Source: Nigrospora sphaerica
Lineage: Eukaryota > Ascomycota > Sordariomycetes > Amphisphaeriales > Apiosporaceae
Direction of reading: 5' to 3'
Assembly (NCBI GenBank): GCA_018287875.1
Contig: JAGVVL010000016.1
Location: 1-64,000 of the forward strand
DNA length: 64,000 nt
Shown: piece after piece, positions 34,851 to 45,418 of the stretch
How positions within the stretch are numbered: the stretch's first letter is position 1
How the letters are laid out: every line of letters begins with the position of its first letter
Position numbers and translations under genes: made by a program
Notes under the pieces: model-generated
The model's database searches: none
What the model was told of the DNA's origin: nothing
The model's input: the letters and a program-made list of their open reading frames with translations, nothing else

Positions 34851-35192
34851 AAGAGGAGTGCTTGCAGGAGTAGAGGAGCGATATTAGATACTTATCCTTA
34901 GAGGCTTTTAGCTAGGAGACTCCAGGTCGCTTTGTGACTCGTAAAGAGAGCACGTGACTGCTTTCGGTAAGTTGTTAATTACGGTATTGAATAGCTATCC
35001 GATATTGTTAATCACTTGTTATCATTTGGCGTTGGGAATAATTGCGGAGTCTCGACTTAACTAGGCTGTATCCGTCCTTGTTCTTCTTTTGTTCTTTATA
35101 TTATTACGCCTTTGGTCTCTCTTCGTCCCCTAGAACAACATACACACTCATGTCTTCATTGTCTTGGTTAACATCTTCCTTAAGTTGTCGCC
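34851..35192. promoter_or_regulatory. shared upstream region of the two divergent accessory genes (unit 1)
   Basis: About 340 bp between the heads of the minus-strand large gene and the plus-strand Cys-rich gene, so it must contain both promoters if they were ever expressed. It has an AT-rich ttctttatattattacgcc at about 35,090 and pyrimidine-rich runs before the plus-strand start. No coding sequence. Confidence 0.4.
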
Positions 35193-36087
35193 ATGTCTTC
35201 CCAGCATCTGGAGCGGTACCGGCTGCCTCTTATCGCAGTCGCAGCGGCAGGGTTTCGCGACGGGGCTATGTACACTGTGCGTGCTAACGAAGCAATCCAT
35301 TTGATGCCGGCTGTTAGAGGAAGGCGACGAAATGGTTGAACTGTATCTCGACAACTTGTCGTAGGTGCGCAAGTTCTTCTTAGAGCACTCGGAGTTTGGC
35401 AAGGGTAGGTGCGACAAGAATTCGAAGTCGATTTCGTATACTCATTTGGCGGTAAGTCGCTTCCCTCTGACCAGTGTGCTTGGCCTGTTTTAACTGGTGG
35501 AATATCTTAATCAGATCCTGGGCCATCTGACTATCACCACTATGCCCTCCAATGAGCACACCTATTTACAGTGGGTGTTCGATAGAGCGTTGTTCGAGGG
35601 GAAGGATAATCAGGCTATCCAGAATATCTTAGGGTGGTACCGCCCTGATCAACAGCTTCCACCTATCTTTATGGAGGCAAACTATAGTGGTCCCTTCGGC
35701 TAGGTTATCGGTAAGTTGCTATCCCGAGGAGAGACAGCAGCTGCTGTCCTAGTCCAGGCGTATAGGAAAGCAAACCCCATGCCTTGCGAACATTGCGAGT
35801 CCCTATTACGGGATGCTGATATAGAGGACACGCGCAGTATAGCGCCATTCTTCGGTTGTGTTTCTCTCCCTCAGTATTATGCGAGTTACGGTAACTGCTT
35901 AATAGTTGGACGCAATACCTCGTGCAGCTGGTGTATCCATGGGAAGATGCTTAGAGATCTTTAGAAGAGGGGAAAGACGAAGCTCGGTCTGTCGTCTGCT
36001 GATACTAAGGGCGGCTTGGTTATCAAGGGAAAGGAACTGGAAAAGATAGGCAGGGATTCCTTTGCTGTCCAGGCTTCGTGGAACTGA
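35193..36087 (+). pseudogene. Cys-rich accessory gene of E2 (unit 1), antisense to the element
   Basis: It starts MSSQHLERYRLPL at 35,193 and runs through DGAMYTVRANEAIHLMP, an in-frame TAG, VRKFFLEHSEFG, a possible intron starting GTAAGT near 35,452, HTYLQWVFDRALFEGKDNQA (35,560-35,620), a TAG, ETAAAVLVQAYRKANPMPCEHCE (split over 35,735-35,810) and CSWCIHGKMLRDL, a TAG, then KGKELEKIGRDSFAVQASWN-stop. The Cys pattern C-x2-C ... PFFGC ... GNC ... C-x2-C suggests a zinc-binding domain like the small fungal Cys-rich domains of unknown function (DUF3716-like is my best guess). The internal TAGs and an indel near 35,310 break it. It is duplicated at 48,722-49,618. Confidence 0.5.
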
Positions 36088-36329
36088 GGTAGGGGGAAAG
36101 GTGTACGCTGCGCCTATATGTACCCTTGATCAAGGCATGCGCGTTCGGAGTCTGGTCTTTCTTTGGTCTTTATAGGCTAGCTTTATACCGAGGCCATAAT
36201 TCATATCTAATCGTCTTCTTTATCATCGCTTTTCAAGTTAAGATATACTACTGTGCTGGACAGCAGTTATCAGGTAACGAGTGGAATGTTCTGATCGGCG
36301 CTTTAAAGCGCAGGATCTAAACTGAATGT
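36088..36329. other. junction between accessory module and E2 pol (unit 1)
   Basis: Non-coding. It carries cccttgatcaaggc at 36,122, the same motif that occurs twice in each LTR, next to tatatgtac. It may mark the edge of the acquired module or a promoter element. Confidence 0.4.
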
Positions 36330-39300
36330 CGTTGTAAGGGTACGACACGTCCCCTAAAACAGTAAAAAGGAAAACGGGAAATCGGTGAAACTAAGGAACT
36401 ATGCGGCGAAAGTACCACGACTGTCCTTTTTAAACAAGGTCGTTAGGAGGCCTAAAAGTACTCGGGATACTTAACGTAGCCTTCCCGTGTGCCCAAAGGG
36501 ATCTCAACTTAGATTCTTGACTGGGTCGGCGGTAGTCCTAAACTCGTGGCTTCATCGATGCTGATTTCTTACAGAGGTTTCTTCGGTGGTCTGCCCCTTT
36601 TTTCGGGGGTGGTTTGTCTTAATCAGGACCAGGTATAGGTGCTTAAAGGTCCTCCTAACTCCATCTATCCTTATCGGTATTAAGTGGTTCCTAGGTTCCG
36701 TCGGGGTCCTTCCTAAAGGCCTTCAGCCTGTCGCTGTGAAAGACTCCTCGGATGGGGACTCCTATAACGTCTTGGAGCTTGAAACGGTTGTGAGGCAACG
36801 CTTCGACGATCCTGTATAGTCCCATCCATTGGTACTGGAGCTTCCGGTCGTTAGATATATCGATGTAGCGGACGTAGTCGTAAGCAAGGACCAGATGCTC
36901 AGTCGTCAGCGGTGAACTTCGTAACTTGGCCTTGTTGCGTTGATCAACGTCTTGCGCACGTCGTTTTCTTTAAGACACGATCGCTCGGCAAGTCGCTTCG
37001 ATGTCCGCAGGTCGGTTCTCTAGCATTCGCACCCTTCTAGTGATCAGCTCTTCTTAGCTTATATCTTCGTTCCAGTTCATGATCCGCCACATCGGAATGC
37101 TCAATTCGAAGGGCATCAAGGGTTCCCTTCTGTATAGGAGTCGGTATAAGGACATGCCAAAGTACCGGACCACGGTCCTGTCGGCCCACACAACTAGGGG
37201 TAGTAACGCCACCTAGTTCTTGCCAGACCCGTCGGTCATCTTCATTAGCGACTTAGCAATACTCTTGTGCCCGTTCTCGATCAAGCCTTGAGTCTTCGAA
37301 CTGTAGGCGGGTCCTGGTGTGACTATGAAGCCTAACTTCTTGCCAGCCTTAATAACCTCTCCTTTGTTTTCTAGGCTGTTGTCTACTTTGAGGCGCTGGA
37401 AGCAGCCATACTGGTAGATAATACGTGACTTAATGAACCGCACGATGGTTGCCGAGTTGATCTTCTTTAATGCTATGGCCTCAAGGTAACCTAATACTTC
37501 GCAGCGCGCTTCGACAGTTGCGGTGAATCCTTAGCAAGCTGGCATGTACTGTACGTCGAGTACCCAGGTCTGAAGGATATCTGTAGGTTCCGTCTAGAGT
37601 TACGTATCCATTGGTCGCTAATCAGAGGCTTTCGCATATTGGAGGCACTCTGACTGCCACTGCTTAACATTAGTGTACATATTAGCCCACCAGTATAAGT
37701 TGGCAATCCTCTTGTAGGTCGCGTCTCGACCTTTGTGTCCGAGATCCTTATATGCCTAGGCGAAGATATTCTTCTTCTGATTAAGGCTTTCCACAGCTCT
37801 GCGTGGTGGTGACTTAGCTATGGCCTTACGAAATATCACTCCTTCGTGGATAAAGAAGCGGGTGGCTTCTATCTTAAACGTAGTGACTACTCTCCTTAAG
37901 TGGGGAGTAGTAGGGTCTCGTAATTGGTCTGGCAGCTGTAATATCTCTAGGTAGTGGCGATACTCGGCCAGCTTTGTCTGTGGGTTCTGTTAATCAGGCT
38001 CGGTTATGTTAATCTTGGCGTCAATAAAGTCGTCAATGTCCCCTTCGTTCGCGTCGTCGATATCGTCGGATAGTCCTCTGCCCTTGCGTAACAATACGTC
38101 CGCGATAACGTTCTTCTTGCCTGGCAAGTGGTATACTTCGAAAGCGAACAGCTTAATATATGCCAGCCACCTTGTCAGTGGTGCTAATAGCAGTAGGTTC
38201 ATTAAACAGTTATTGAGCTGGTCTCGCAGCGTCCTAGCGTCCGTTTCTAGTCTGAACTCGGCGCTAAAGAGGTACAGTCGTAGGCGCCGTAAGGCTCTGA
38301 CGATGGCGAGACACTCCTGCTTGCCGGAGTCGTACTTCTTCTTAGCGTCGTTCCAATATCCGGACTCGAAGCGAATTGGCTGGTGCTTATCGTTAATCAG
38401 TTAGCCAAGTTCAGCTCCCCAGCCTATACTAGATGCGTCGGTCTTAAGGTAGAACTGATAGGTACCGTACTCTGGTTTTCGAAGCGCAACTATATCTACG
38501 ATCTCGTTCTTTAAGGTATTGAGTGCTTGATCTTGATTAGGACCTTAGGTGAAGGGCGCTCCTTTCTATAGTAGCTCTGTTAAAGGTTGCGATTTCATGG
38601 CATAGTGGTTGATCTATGCTCTAAAGCATCCTGCTATGCCGAGGAAGCTCCTTACTTCACTGACGTCTCTATAGGCGTTCCACTCGCGGATCTTTATAAC
38701 CTTCCTTTCGGGTGGCTTGCGGCTATCGGAACCGCATATGTAGCCAACGATTTCGATCTAGCGCTGGCACCATTAGGACTTGGCGCCGTTAATGGAAACT
38801 CCGGCGAGCTCCATATTGAATAGCACGGTATCCAGGTTCTCTAGATGTTCCAGCATAAAGCGTCGGATGCTAGGGAAGCGCTCTTGATTAACATAACGCT
38901 CCGTGGGTCCTTTAACTGGGACGTCGTCGAAGAAGAAATCGGCCTTTTCCTTGGGAATGTCAAATAAGATCCTGGATATCACTCGAATGAAGTGACCTGG
39001 TGAATTGGTGAATCCTTACGGCAATGTCGTCTGTTGTAGGACTCAAGCGGTGTGGAGAACGCTATTATGTCTCTCGAGGTCTCTGCGAGTGCGCAGTGGT
39101 TGTATCCCGAGAATAAGTCGAGTCCGGTGAGTATCTGACAGTTTGCGAAGGGCTCAGCGAACTCGTCGCTACCTCTAAGTAGGAGCGCGTCTTTAATCGT
39201 GACACCATTAAAGCGTGTAGCTAAATTGATAAGGCGTACGCTCCCGTCCTTTTTCGCAACGACGAACCAGCTGTTGCGGTATAGTCCGTGGCATTCCTTA

Positions 39301-40207
39301 AGCTAACCTCTCTCGAGTCGTTTCTTCAGGGCCTCAATTGCTTTTAGTAGTAGCGCTCCAAGGATTGGGACGTTCTTTGCTTACCATGCTATATACGGTA
39401 CTGTCCGAATGTTGTATAGGGGTGAGATCTCGTGTTGGATTTAGCCTATCTCTATTGGGTCCCATACTAGACAGGCTTCCCGATTCTGTAAGATCTGCTT
39501 TAGGACGGCCGTTTCTTAAGGTGTGAGCTCTGAGGTCTTAAGCTAATCAAGGACTTCCGCCTATCTGTCGTCGGTTAACCTTTATCCCAATAGCATAGTC
39601 GTGAAGCGTAGTTGCATATTCTTTATTAGCCCGTCCTTTGTTCTCGCAGGCATCTCGATTCCTGCCAGCACTGCACCTTTCTAAGACGTGGAGCCTCCTA
39701 GAATGCTACCATCTGAAGGGTAGTCGTCGACAGGTTGGACCTTTTACGCCACTGTTTTGTATATAGTGTTGACTTAACTCGAGATAGCGTGTTGTCGGAC
39801 CTCCTGTCCTCGCTGGAGAGATAAGGGCAGTCCTGATCTGCGGCTCGCAGCCCATCGTCCCCCATGACCTCATCTCGAAGCGACCGTAGAAAGTCTAGTA
39901 GGGTATCGTCCGAGAATCCTAGGAGGACATTATCCTTATGCTCATCGTATAGTGGAGACTCTTGATCAGTGCTATCCGCCGCTTTGATGACGTTCAGGGA
40001 GAATGCTGTTAGTGCGATCTTCTCAGAATCCTTGTTAAGGTGGTGCAGCCTTTAGATACTACTGCGTCGGTTAATAAGCGCAGTAGCCCGGCTTTTTCCG
40101 TCGCTGTGGCCATTGATCGAGACTTTCCACTAGTCTGCTTCTTATCTAGTGTGATGGGGACTCTGATCTTCGTGTTGCCAATTAAGAATTCCGCTAAGGG
40201 CTTCGTA
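36330..40207 (-). pseudogene. E2 pol (unit 1): RT, RNase H, integrase; protease and gag absent
   Basis: Starting at 40,207 the first recognisable block, LIGNTKIRVPITLDKKQT, matches the stretch just after protease in E1, so the upstream third of the element is missing. RT catalytic FFFDD lies at about 38,923-38,937, followed by FMLEHLENLDTVLFNMELAG. RNase H: GKQECLAIVRALRRLRLYLF (about 38,310). Integrase: HKGRDATYKRIANLYWW, LDVQYMPAC, VDNSLENKGEV (about 37,370), GLIENGHKSIAKSLMKM (about 37,270), keeping D-D-E. C-terminal QWMGLYRIVEALPHNRFKL and FHSDRLKAFRKDPDGT (about 36,730-36,830). TAA/TAG stops abound. Confidence 0.85.
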
Positions 40208-40409
40208 TTTTTTTATTATTATTCTTACACCTAGCGACCTATTTAGGCCATGAGGACCCCTGCGCATCTTAGCCTAGGAAAACCGTTCCGGGCTAACGTC
40301 CGGCCGGGTGAAAAACCTAGGTTCCGCTGCGTCGTACCGCTTCTATCTACTCTTTGGCCTGCCATACCGAGATCGGGCTCAGCGCGCCCGCTTCCTAGCT
40401 GATAAGTTG

Positions 40410-43400
40410 ATTCGCTAGCTGGAACATGTCCAGCCTTCGGAGCGGAGTAGCCATCTTGCGATAATTCCTGCTTTTCCTGGGGTGTCGAGCATCCTGTCCG
40501 TGTCTATCGGTCCTCCTAGAGCTTGGACGAGATGCTCTCGTCTTTCTCTTTCCCGTGGGCAGAAAACGAGGATATGCCGGACGGTCTCCCTGCCTTGACC
40601 GCAGACGCACCAGGGGCTGTCGAAGCCCGGGACCCTACGCTTAAAAAGGAAGTCTCGCAGCCTAATCTTGCCAGTCCTCGCTTGGACGAGGATGGAGCTC
40701 TCCGCCTTATGGAGTCCCTTATGGAGCTTGAGGACGTGCTTGTCTGGCGGCATCTTAGTTGCTGCCGGGGTTCGTGCTGTTCGATTTTGCTGCGCTTGTT
40801 GCCATCTTTGAAGCCAGTCTCTCTCCTCAGCTTTATGTGCTGAGTCTCCAGCTAGCCATTCGTTTAGCCACCTCTTACGATCGGGAGCGTCGGGGCCTTT
40901 CGGTCTGCGCCGGCGAGTCGGTCTTGTTAGGATCCATCTAGCTGCGCTATCGCATCTCGCTTGGATGAGTGATGCGATACGCGGCTGTTGGACCTCTCTT
41001 CCGATGCCGCCACCCTTCTGTTGAGCCACGTGTCTAAGGGGACACGTAAGCTTCCGTTCTAGTACTGCGGTGGCCGTGGCTTTGAAAGCTCCTGTGACCT
41101 TTCGGAGGCACTCTGTCTGGACGTCGTTGAGTGCCTTGGCTCGATTTTCGAGATCTGGCGGTGCCACTCTGAAGCTCCATAGCCTATCGCAGACCGTACG
41201 ACAGCTATATAGACTTGGCGGGCTCGTTGGAGAGATGCGCCCCACGTCGAGCCGGCTATCCGGTTTAGAGCGTAGACCTGCGTCGCCATCTTCTTCGATA
41301 TCGACTGGATATGGACGTCCCAGCGGAGACGTCTATCCACCTGGATGCCAAGGACGCGGCAGGAGTCTTCTGGTTCGATTTCGTGACCTTCTAAGGCTAT
41401 CTTTGTATCCGGACCTTTCCGTCTTCGAGAGAAGTGGACTAAGTGATATTTCTGGACTGCAAAGGTCATGCCGTGGCTGACTGCCCATTCTTTGCAGACC
41501 CTATGAGCAGCTTCTAGCCGCTCGCAGGTCTGCTCTGGGTTTAAGCCGAAGCCCACGAGGTTTGTGTCGTCTGCGAAGGCTATAGTAGCTATCCCTGGTA
41601 CAGCGCGGAGGGCCTTGTAGAGACCGGCTGTATAAAGGCAGAAGAGGATAGGCGATAGGGTGAGCCCTGCGGGACGCCTGCTGGGACTGGGATCTCGTCC
41701 GATTCCTGGCCATCGAAGAACAGCGTAGTGGACCGGTTAGATAAGAAGCTTCGGATCCAGCTAATAGTCCATATAGGGACCCTCAGCGCTCGCAGGTTAG
41801 CGAGGAGCCTTCCATGGTCGACGGAGTCGAAAGCGCCTGAGATATCCAGCGATAGAAGGGTTGCTGCACCTCCATGTTTCCAGGCTGTGCGGACTAGGTC
41901 CGTTAGCAACCGTAAGGCTGTTTCCGTGGAGCGGCCTTTCCGGTTGCCCATCTGTTCGTCCGGAGCAGCCCGTTTTCTTCCGCAAAGCTGGCTAGCCGTT
42001 GCGCCAGCAGGCTCTCGATCACCTTCCCTATGGTGTTAAGTAGCGCGATAGGTCTCCATCCGCCGGCTTGGTGGTACTCGTTTGGCTGCTTTCCTGGTTT
42101 CGGAGGATAACGGTCACTGCTTTGCGGAACGCTGTTGGATAGTATCCTATACGCCAGCATGCTTCCGCTAAGGAGGCTAAGGCCTGGAAGAGGGCTTTCC
42201 TAAGCGCTTAAGGAATCCGTTCGGAAGCTGGTCTGGCCCAGGTGCTTTCCACTGGCCTGCCTTGCTTAAGACGTCTTGGACCTGCTCCGCTGTCACCTCG
42301 CCGTCGATGTCGAGAGGCGCTGCGAGCCGGTTTGTTATACGGAAGCCGGTATGCATGGCCTTAGGGAGAGGGTAAAACCTCTCCGGAAGGCCTCCGTTTT
42401 CTCCTTATGGGTCGTTGCTTCGCCTCGCGGTGTATGAAGCGTGGGGACGGCTGGAGGTAGCGGCGGTGCGGCTCCTTCGGTTCTGGCCCATCTCGCGATG
42501 TTCCAGACGCCAGCTGGCTGGCTAGAGGCCTCGTGAAGCATGTTTCTCCAGGTCGCTGTCTTTGCAGTGCGGATCGTTTTCTTTTCGTAAGGGATGCTTG
42601 CCGAAGAGCTCGCCAGGCTGCGTCTGTCCTGTCGGATAGCCATGTTCGCTGGGCTCGTCTCTCCTCCTCTATAGCTTCTTTTATTTCGTGGTTCCACCAT
42701 GCCTTGCCTCTCCTCTTAGAGTGGCGGAGGGGGCAACTAGGTCGGCTATCCGAGTTAGCTCCTTAGTTAACGTTTCGGTGTATCTATCGATTTCCCCGGT
42801 GTCTCGAGTAGCCCTGGCTGCGGAAGGTGTGTCGCCTCGGCCTTCGCTTGGTTATAGTCAGCTGTTTTCCAGCTGCGCCGTGGCTTGTTCTGGGGGTCGT
42901 TTTGAGGTCCAGCCACGCGTATCACCTGGGGAGGTGATCGGATCCAGCATATGGGGCGTACCCGTCGTAGGCAGCTCGGAGATCGTCCGTGGCCCACGCC
43001 AGGTCGATCGTGGAGTCCATGCACCCTCTTCGAGTCCATGTCGGTGTTCCAGGGGGAGTGATAAGCTGGAGTCTCCAGGATTCTGCTAGCTGGAGTAGCT
43101 TATCGGCTGCCTTATGAGGTCGGACGTTGTGTCCTCCCCAGACAGGGTGGTGAACGTTAAAGTCTCCTACGAGGACTGTTCGTCTTAGCTGGGGACCGGT
43201 AAGGAGGGCTTCGATAGCTGGCAGGTCTGATCTGCTAATCGATCCAGGAGGAGGCGAGTATACGCAGATAACTGTTATAGGACCATCTGGTAGCTGGATC
43301 GTGATGTTGCACCTATCTGATTGCGCCTTATAAGTCCACTGCGCTGGGGGGTGCTTCTTATTAATGTAGATGCAAGCTCTGCCTCCCTCGGCGGCATAGA

Positions 43401-43569
43401 GAAGGTAGTACGGAGAGGATCTCGGGCAGTAAGTGGTCGGCATGTGTGGGTTTCGCCAGGGCTCTTGGATAGCCAGGACGTCGTACTCTTCGGAGATGGC
43501 ATCGACTGCCGGGATCTGTGCTTTCTTGCTTTTCTGCGTGTTCCAGTGTAGGATCCTTAGCGTTGTCAT
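40410..43569 (-). pseudogene. LINE ORF2 (unit 1): endonuclease, RT, C-terminal zinc motif, frameshifted
   Basis: It starts MTTLRILHWNTQKSKKAQIP at 43,569. Endonuclease blocks: LAIQEPWRNPH, VLVGDFNVHHPVWGGHN, TWTRRGCMDSTIDLAWA, GSDHLP. RT: WRPIALLNTIGKVIES, LLSLDISGAFDSVDHGRLL (about 41,810-41,870), GVPQGSP (about 41,660), FADDTNLVGFG. C-terminal CVCGQGRETVRHILVFC (about 40,560-40,620). No RNase H domain is seen between RT and the zinc motif. A one-base loss near 41,655 (agggtg against aggggtg in unit 2) and others split the frame. Confidence 0.85.
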
Positions 43570-44921
43570 GGTCGAGCGTGGATGCTGTTTAGTGTTGACT
43601 CCGGTGTTTCGACGTCCATGTTGTCTGTCTCTTCGTGGGTTCTGCTGCGGGCTCTGCCAGTGCTTCTAGTGCGGCAGCTGGTTGCTCGACGCTTTCGCGG
43701 CTGTACTATCTGCCAGTCCTCGGCTGTTGGCTTAGGGGTTCTTGCGAGGGCAGTGCGAATCCCTTCGGTCTCGTGACATAAGTAGCCTTGGCGATCTGGA
43801 CCTGCTCCTGGCGGACTGGACACTCCTTAGACCACGCAGTGTGTGGTCCTCGGCATGCTGGACAGCAGTACCGGCTCTTATTCTCGGCTTCTGGGCATTC
43901 TTTATCGCCATGCTTTGTTGAAGAGCAGAGCCCGCACCTACGTGCGTGGCGGCAGACTCGGGCGATATGTCCATAGCGGTAGCAGTGGTAGCACTGCTTA
44001 AGCTGGCTCCTTCGGCGAAGGGCTCGCATGGATAGTAGCCATACTGCCAAATAAGGCCGTCTCGGCATAGCTGTTCCGCTTGTTGAACCGTGGGTACTGC
44101 AATATATAGGGCCGTGACCTTCCTAGACGAGGTCTTAGCGTTGCGAGGAGCTTGGCCTCTAGGACGTCGATCGGGCCGCCGGGCTGGTTCCGGAGGTTGG
44201 ACTCCTAGCTGCCCTTGGTTCGTCTCTATGGCCTCCTTGTTGATGCCATGGGCCACCACCAGGATCTTTCTCTTCTGGATAGAGGCGTTCTCTCCGAAGG
44301 CCTCGGTAGTCCAGGCCCGGTCGGTTTCCAGCTGTCGCTTCTCTTCTGCTGTCTTGCAGGTAATAGCATAGTCTCCGCTGGGAAGCTTCCGTGCGGCTAT
44401 TGCTGTTTCTTTACCTGTTGCTGCGTTAACCTTCCGCACGATCTCTTCGTAGGTGCGGCCTTCAGTTCCTGCGGCCTTGACCGTTACCTCCCGTTCGTGT
44501 CGAGGAGGCAGAGTCTTGGCTACCTGGGGGGCCCTAGGCGCTGTGGCGGCGGTAAGGGCAGTAGCGGCTGCAGCGTACGTCTTAGGAGCTTTGATTTCCT
44601 TATAGATAGCTTGCAGCGTGTTCTCGATAGCATTGATGCGTCTTTCGACGCTGGGCTGGTTGTCCGATTCCTTAGCCGCCGTCTCTAGGACCGGAATGGC
44701 GGCTTGAACTGCTGCGGCTAAGGCCGCAATGTTGACTTCACCAGCTAGGAAGCGTTTAAAGTCGTTTATAGTGCTGCGTATATCCTCTGGACTGCGTCCA
44801 GGTGTTGTAATGCTGTCTGGCGATGGTGTTCTTGAGTCCGGAGGTGACGGCTCGGGGGGTGGGGCGGGCCTATGGCGGCTCCCACCACCGCGCTTTGCCT
44901 CGAGGGTGGTGAATCGACCAT
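43570..44921 (-). pseudogene. LINE ORF1 (unit 1): zinc-knuckle protein, frameshifted
   Basis: Start at 44,919-44,921 (MVDSPPSRQ). A region with coiled-coil tendency (RRINAIENTLQAIYKEIK), GRTYEEIVRKVNAATGKETA and IQKRKILVVAHGINKEAIE is followed by three knuckles: CYHCYRYGHIARVC, CGLCSSTKHGDKEC and CPACRGPHTAWSKEC (about 43,815-43,990). The tail AEDWQIVQPRKRRATSCRTR (from about 43,735) is in another frame, ending at 43,566. Indels near 44,000 and 44,160 break it. Binding of the element RNA is expected from the family. Confidence 0.8.
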
Positions 44922-45004
44922 TTCTAGGCTAAATGAAGCCCTAGGGACAGTTTCCGGGCTATCCGGTAGCTTATAGAGTCGTGGTTGTGAAGTTATCGCT
45001 ATGT

Positions 45005-45320
45005 ACAGACAAACACTAGGTGTAGTGCCTGGTGGAAAGACGCGGTCGTGAGGTCGATCCCTGATAATGTGATAGACATGCCCTCGATTTAGGACGTGCA
45101 AGTCCTTGATCAAGGGTATGTCTATCACCAAGTAAGTGAGGTCCAACTGGGACAATAACTGGGACAAAACGGTTACGAGTGATGGTCTCAAAAGATAAAA
45201 GGAAGTGAACATGTCTTGTTGTTGTCTTATCTCTACGGTGGAAGCTGGACGGCTACTTATAGGTGCAAGTCCTTGATCAGACCCCTGGCATTGGGTGCTT
45301 ACGTACCCTAGCCCCGTCTT
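45005..45320 (-). repeat. E2 LTR, middle copy shared by both units
   Basis: Nearly identical to the left and right copies. It acts as 5' LTR for unit 1 and 3' LTR for unit 2 on the minus strand. Its 3' terminus is cut by the LINE (ctatgt|acagac on the plus strand). It contains both TTGATCA sites. Confidence 0.85.
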
Positions 45321-45418
45321 AACCGTCCCCCAGTTGGGAAGCGATCGTACCGAATGTCAAAATGAAAAAGCATCACAACTAAAATACAGTGTGTATGAGA
45401 GCGACCAGACTTTAATAA

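Larger units (their letters stand above)
40208..45004 (-). mobile_element. LINE (copy B) in unit 1, fused to the E2 LTR
   Basis: The 3' end is an A-rich tail (minus strand aataataataaaaaaa at 40,208-40,224), followed directly by E2 pol sequence. The 5' end meets the LTR at 45,004/45,005, removing the LTR's last four bases. ORF1 and ORF2 are both present, with frameshifts. No target duplication joins its two edges, so its insertion or a later event deleted the E2 leader, gag and protease. Confidence 0.85.

Noticed and set aside
31890..36087. Alternative genetic code as the leading explanation of TAA/TAG
   Set aside because: Host-type genes in the window end at ordinary stops, and other retroelements here show the wider set of C:G to T:A changes expected from RIP.
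36586..36819. Plus-strand frame with membrane-like composition (and its copy near 50,200)
   Set aside because: It is the reverse complement of the integrase C-terminal region of E2.
42688..43089. Plus-strand frames opposite the LINE
   Set aside because: They are antisense to endonuclease and RT blocks that match known motifs.
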